Source: Desulfosudis oleivorans
Lineage (GTDB): Bacteria > Desulfobacterota > Desulfobacteria > Desulfobacterales > SURF-7
Direction of reading: 5' to 3'
Assembly: GCA_020723325.1 (NCBI GenBank)
Contig: DYJD01000031.1
Span: 1-64,000, forward strand
Length of the DNA: 64,000 nucleotides
Notes under the pieces: model-generated
Databases searched by the model: none
The model's input: only the letters and a program-made list of their open reading frames with translations
Told to the model about the DNA's origin: nothing
Translations under genes and position numbers: made by a program
Shown here: positions 62,692-64,000 of the stretch, piece after piece
Numbering within the stretch: the stretch's first letter is position 1
Layout: each line of letters starts with the position of its first letter

Positions 62692-64000
62692 TTATTCGGC
62701 GCTGTTTGCATTCAAACCGGATGATTGCAGCAATCGTCGAAAGCGGTCCAGTTGCTCCGGTCGGCCGATAACACCCAGCAGGTCGTTGGAATTCAAAACA
62801 AAATCCGGTTCCGGATTGGGATACAGCCTGCCGTCGCGCATGACACTCACGATGGTGGCGCCGGTGATGCTCCGAATTTTGGATTCACCGATGGTTTTCT
62901 CGGCCATGGAACTGCCATGGGCAACCGGCATCCAGACCAGTTCGATCAATAGACAGGCATTTTGAAGCTGGGAGATATTCTTAAAAGCCAGATTGGAATC
63001 ATACAGGAGGCCATACAATTTCCGACGCATCTCATCCGTGTATTGCTGGATGTGATGAACAGGAAAGTCAAATTGCAGCAAGGCTTGCCGGACAAATTCC
63101 AGGCCGGCCTCGAATTCAGGTTGAACCACGTGATAAACCCCCTGGTTGTGCAGATCTTCCATATGATCAATGCTCTCGGATCTGGCTACGATTTTTAGAG
63201 CCGGGCTCAACTTGGCCACCAGGGAGGCCACGGCCCGTGAAACCAGGGCCGCCGGTGTGGTGATGAGGAGTAGTTTGGCTTTCACGATTTCCGCCGCCTC
63301 CAGGATGATCTCCTGTCCGGCATCGCCAAAAATCACCGGCAAGCCGGCTGATTTCAGCTCTTCAAACCGCCTTGAGTCGATTTCCAGAATTACCACGGCA
63401 ATGCCCATGCGATTCAGCACCTCGCCGACGCTCCGGCCTACCCTTCCGCCCCCGGCAATGACAATATGATCGCTGAACCCCGTCTTGGGAATATTTATGG
63501 TCTGCAACTGAAAAAGCCGTTTGGACCATTTCTTGCGCAGGGCATAAATGGGGGCCGTGAGCCTTGACAGGAATGGCGTCAACACCATGGTAATCACGGT
63601 GGTGGATAGAATCAGGGCATAGCATTCGGGACTAATGGCGGCGGTCTTCAAGCCGATCCGGCCGAGGACAAAGGAGAATTCCCCGATCTGCGACAAGCCG
63701 AAGGCCGTGGCCAAGGGAACCACGTTCCCATACCGAAAAATGGTGGTCAGCAATCCGAATATCAACCCTTTTCCGGTCATCACAACCGCCACTAAAAGTA
63801 AAATGCTTTCCCAGTTGGCCAGCAGAAAAACCGGGTCCAGCAGCATGCCCACGGAAGTGAAAAACATCAGGCTGAAAAGATCCCGCAGGGGAATGATGTC
63901 ATTCAAAGCCTGGTATCCGTAATCGGACTCGCTCAACACCATGCCGGCCACAAAGGCGCCGAAGGCAAAGGAAAGTCCGAAAAGGTACGTGCCGTACCCG
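62692..64000 (-). CDS. CPA2-family monovalent cation/proton antiporter with TrkA domains (partial)
   Basis: The C-terminal 436 residues of a larger protein; the frame runs off the right end of the window (GYGTYLFGLSFAFGAFVAGMVLSE at the edge). The membrane part has several helices (SLMFFTSVGMLLDPVF; QIGEFSFVLGRIGL), as in Kef/YbaL. A TrkA-N domain follows (VIAGGGRVGRSVGEVLNRMGIAVVILEID; PVIFGDAGQEIIL), binding NAD(H) or another nucleotide, then a TrkA-C domain to the end. It probably exports K+ or Na+ in exchange for protons. The first part of the gene lies outside the window. Confidence 0.9.
   Translation of the reverse strand, partial: GYGTYLFGLSFAFGAFVAGMVLSESDYGYQALNDIIPLRDLFSLMFFTSVGMLLDPVFLLANWESILLLVAVVMTGKGLIFGLLTTIFRYGNVVPLATAFGLSQIGEFSFVLGRIGLKTAAISPECYALILSTTVITMVLTPFLSRLTAPIYALRKKWSKRLFQLQTINIPKTGFSDHIVIAGGGRVGRSVGEVLNRMGIAVVILEIDSRRFEELKSAGLPVIFGDAGQEIILEAAEIVKAKLLLITTPAALVSRAVASLVAKLSPALKIVARSESIDHMEDLHNQGVYHVVQPEFEAGLEFVRQALLQFDFPVHHIQQYTDEMRRKLYGLLYDSNLAFKNISQLQNACLLIELVWMPVAHGSSMAEKTIGESKIRSITGATIVSVMRDGRLYPNPEPDFVLNSNDLLGVIGRPEQLDRFRRLLQSSGLNANSAE

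Noticed and set aside
1-64000. CRISPR array or cas genes
   Set aside because: No regularly spaced direct repeats with unique spacers and no Cas-like protein were found in the window.

Overview
The window looks like a chromosomal segment of a sulfate-reducing-type deltaproteobacterium (Desulfobacterota, probably Desulfobacterales). This is inferred from the mix of genes: an anaerobe-style acyl-CoA catabolic operon, YkgJ-type cysteine-cluster proteins, a PilZ protein, and a split rpmH-rnpA-yidD-yidC-jag-mnmE cluster. No rRNA gene is present and the only tRNA sequence is a 3' half, so the placement rests on protein families alone.

Bases 1 to about 6841 are an AT-richer accessory region ending in the 3' half of a tRNA-Arg(CCU), the usual scar of a tRNA-targeted integrative element. 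From left to right it carries integron-type gene cassettes (two attC-like sites; cassette 2 is complete at 455-1434), a tiny minus-strand gene with a repeated leader, a RelB/YafQ-type toxin-antitoxin pair with its own operator, a GGYGSGR-type zinc-ribbon protein, a cluster of CTTTGA-N4-TCAAAG palindromes next to a probable winged-helix protein, small zinc-finger and AlpA-like HTH proteins, a BRO-type antirepressor and a divergently transcribed ribbon-helix-helix protein. No integrase lies inside the window. Beyond the tRNA scar is more debris: a fic gene cut by an IS21-like end, and a broken small ORF.

Bases 8197-18489 form one long operon behind a strong sigma70-type promoter overlapped by a perfect 37-bp palindrome. 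It encodes a methylcrotonyl/geranyl-type acyl-CoA carboxylase (beta subunit, biotin carboxylase, separate biotin carrier), enoyl-CoA hydratase, a BKACE-type beta-keto acid cleavage enzyme, acyl-CoA dehydrogenase, a TetR regulator, a TIGR03084-type protein and an Old-Yellow-Enzyme/2,4-dienoyl-CoA-reductase-like flavoprotein. The set resembles leucine or acyclic-terpenoid acid breakdown, with BKACE standing where HMG-CoA lyase is expected. A BMP-type (nucleoside-like) ABC transporter follows at 20133-24926.

Bases 25422-43313 hold the origin-type housekeeping cluster on the minus strand (rpmH, rnpA, yidD, yidC, jag, mnmE), a perfect 16-bp parS site beside mnmE, then rng with a TIGR03960-like radical SAM protein, a Deg-type protease, asnS, an NRDE protein, a thiolase and a PerM-type membrane protein. 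Bases 43368-53260 carry gyrA, gpsA, radC, pgk and several less-known proteins. Bases 53276-60053 are a tight minus-strand operon rplU-rpmA-obgE-proB-proA-nadD-rsfS-gpmI with a visible promoter. The window ends with fdhD, nhaA and a truncated CPA2/TrkA-type cation antiporter.
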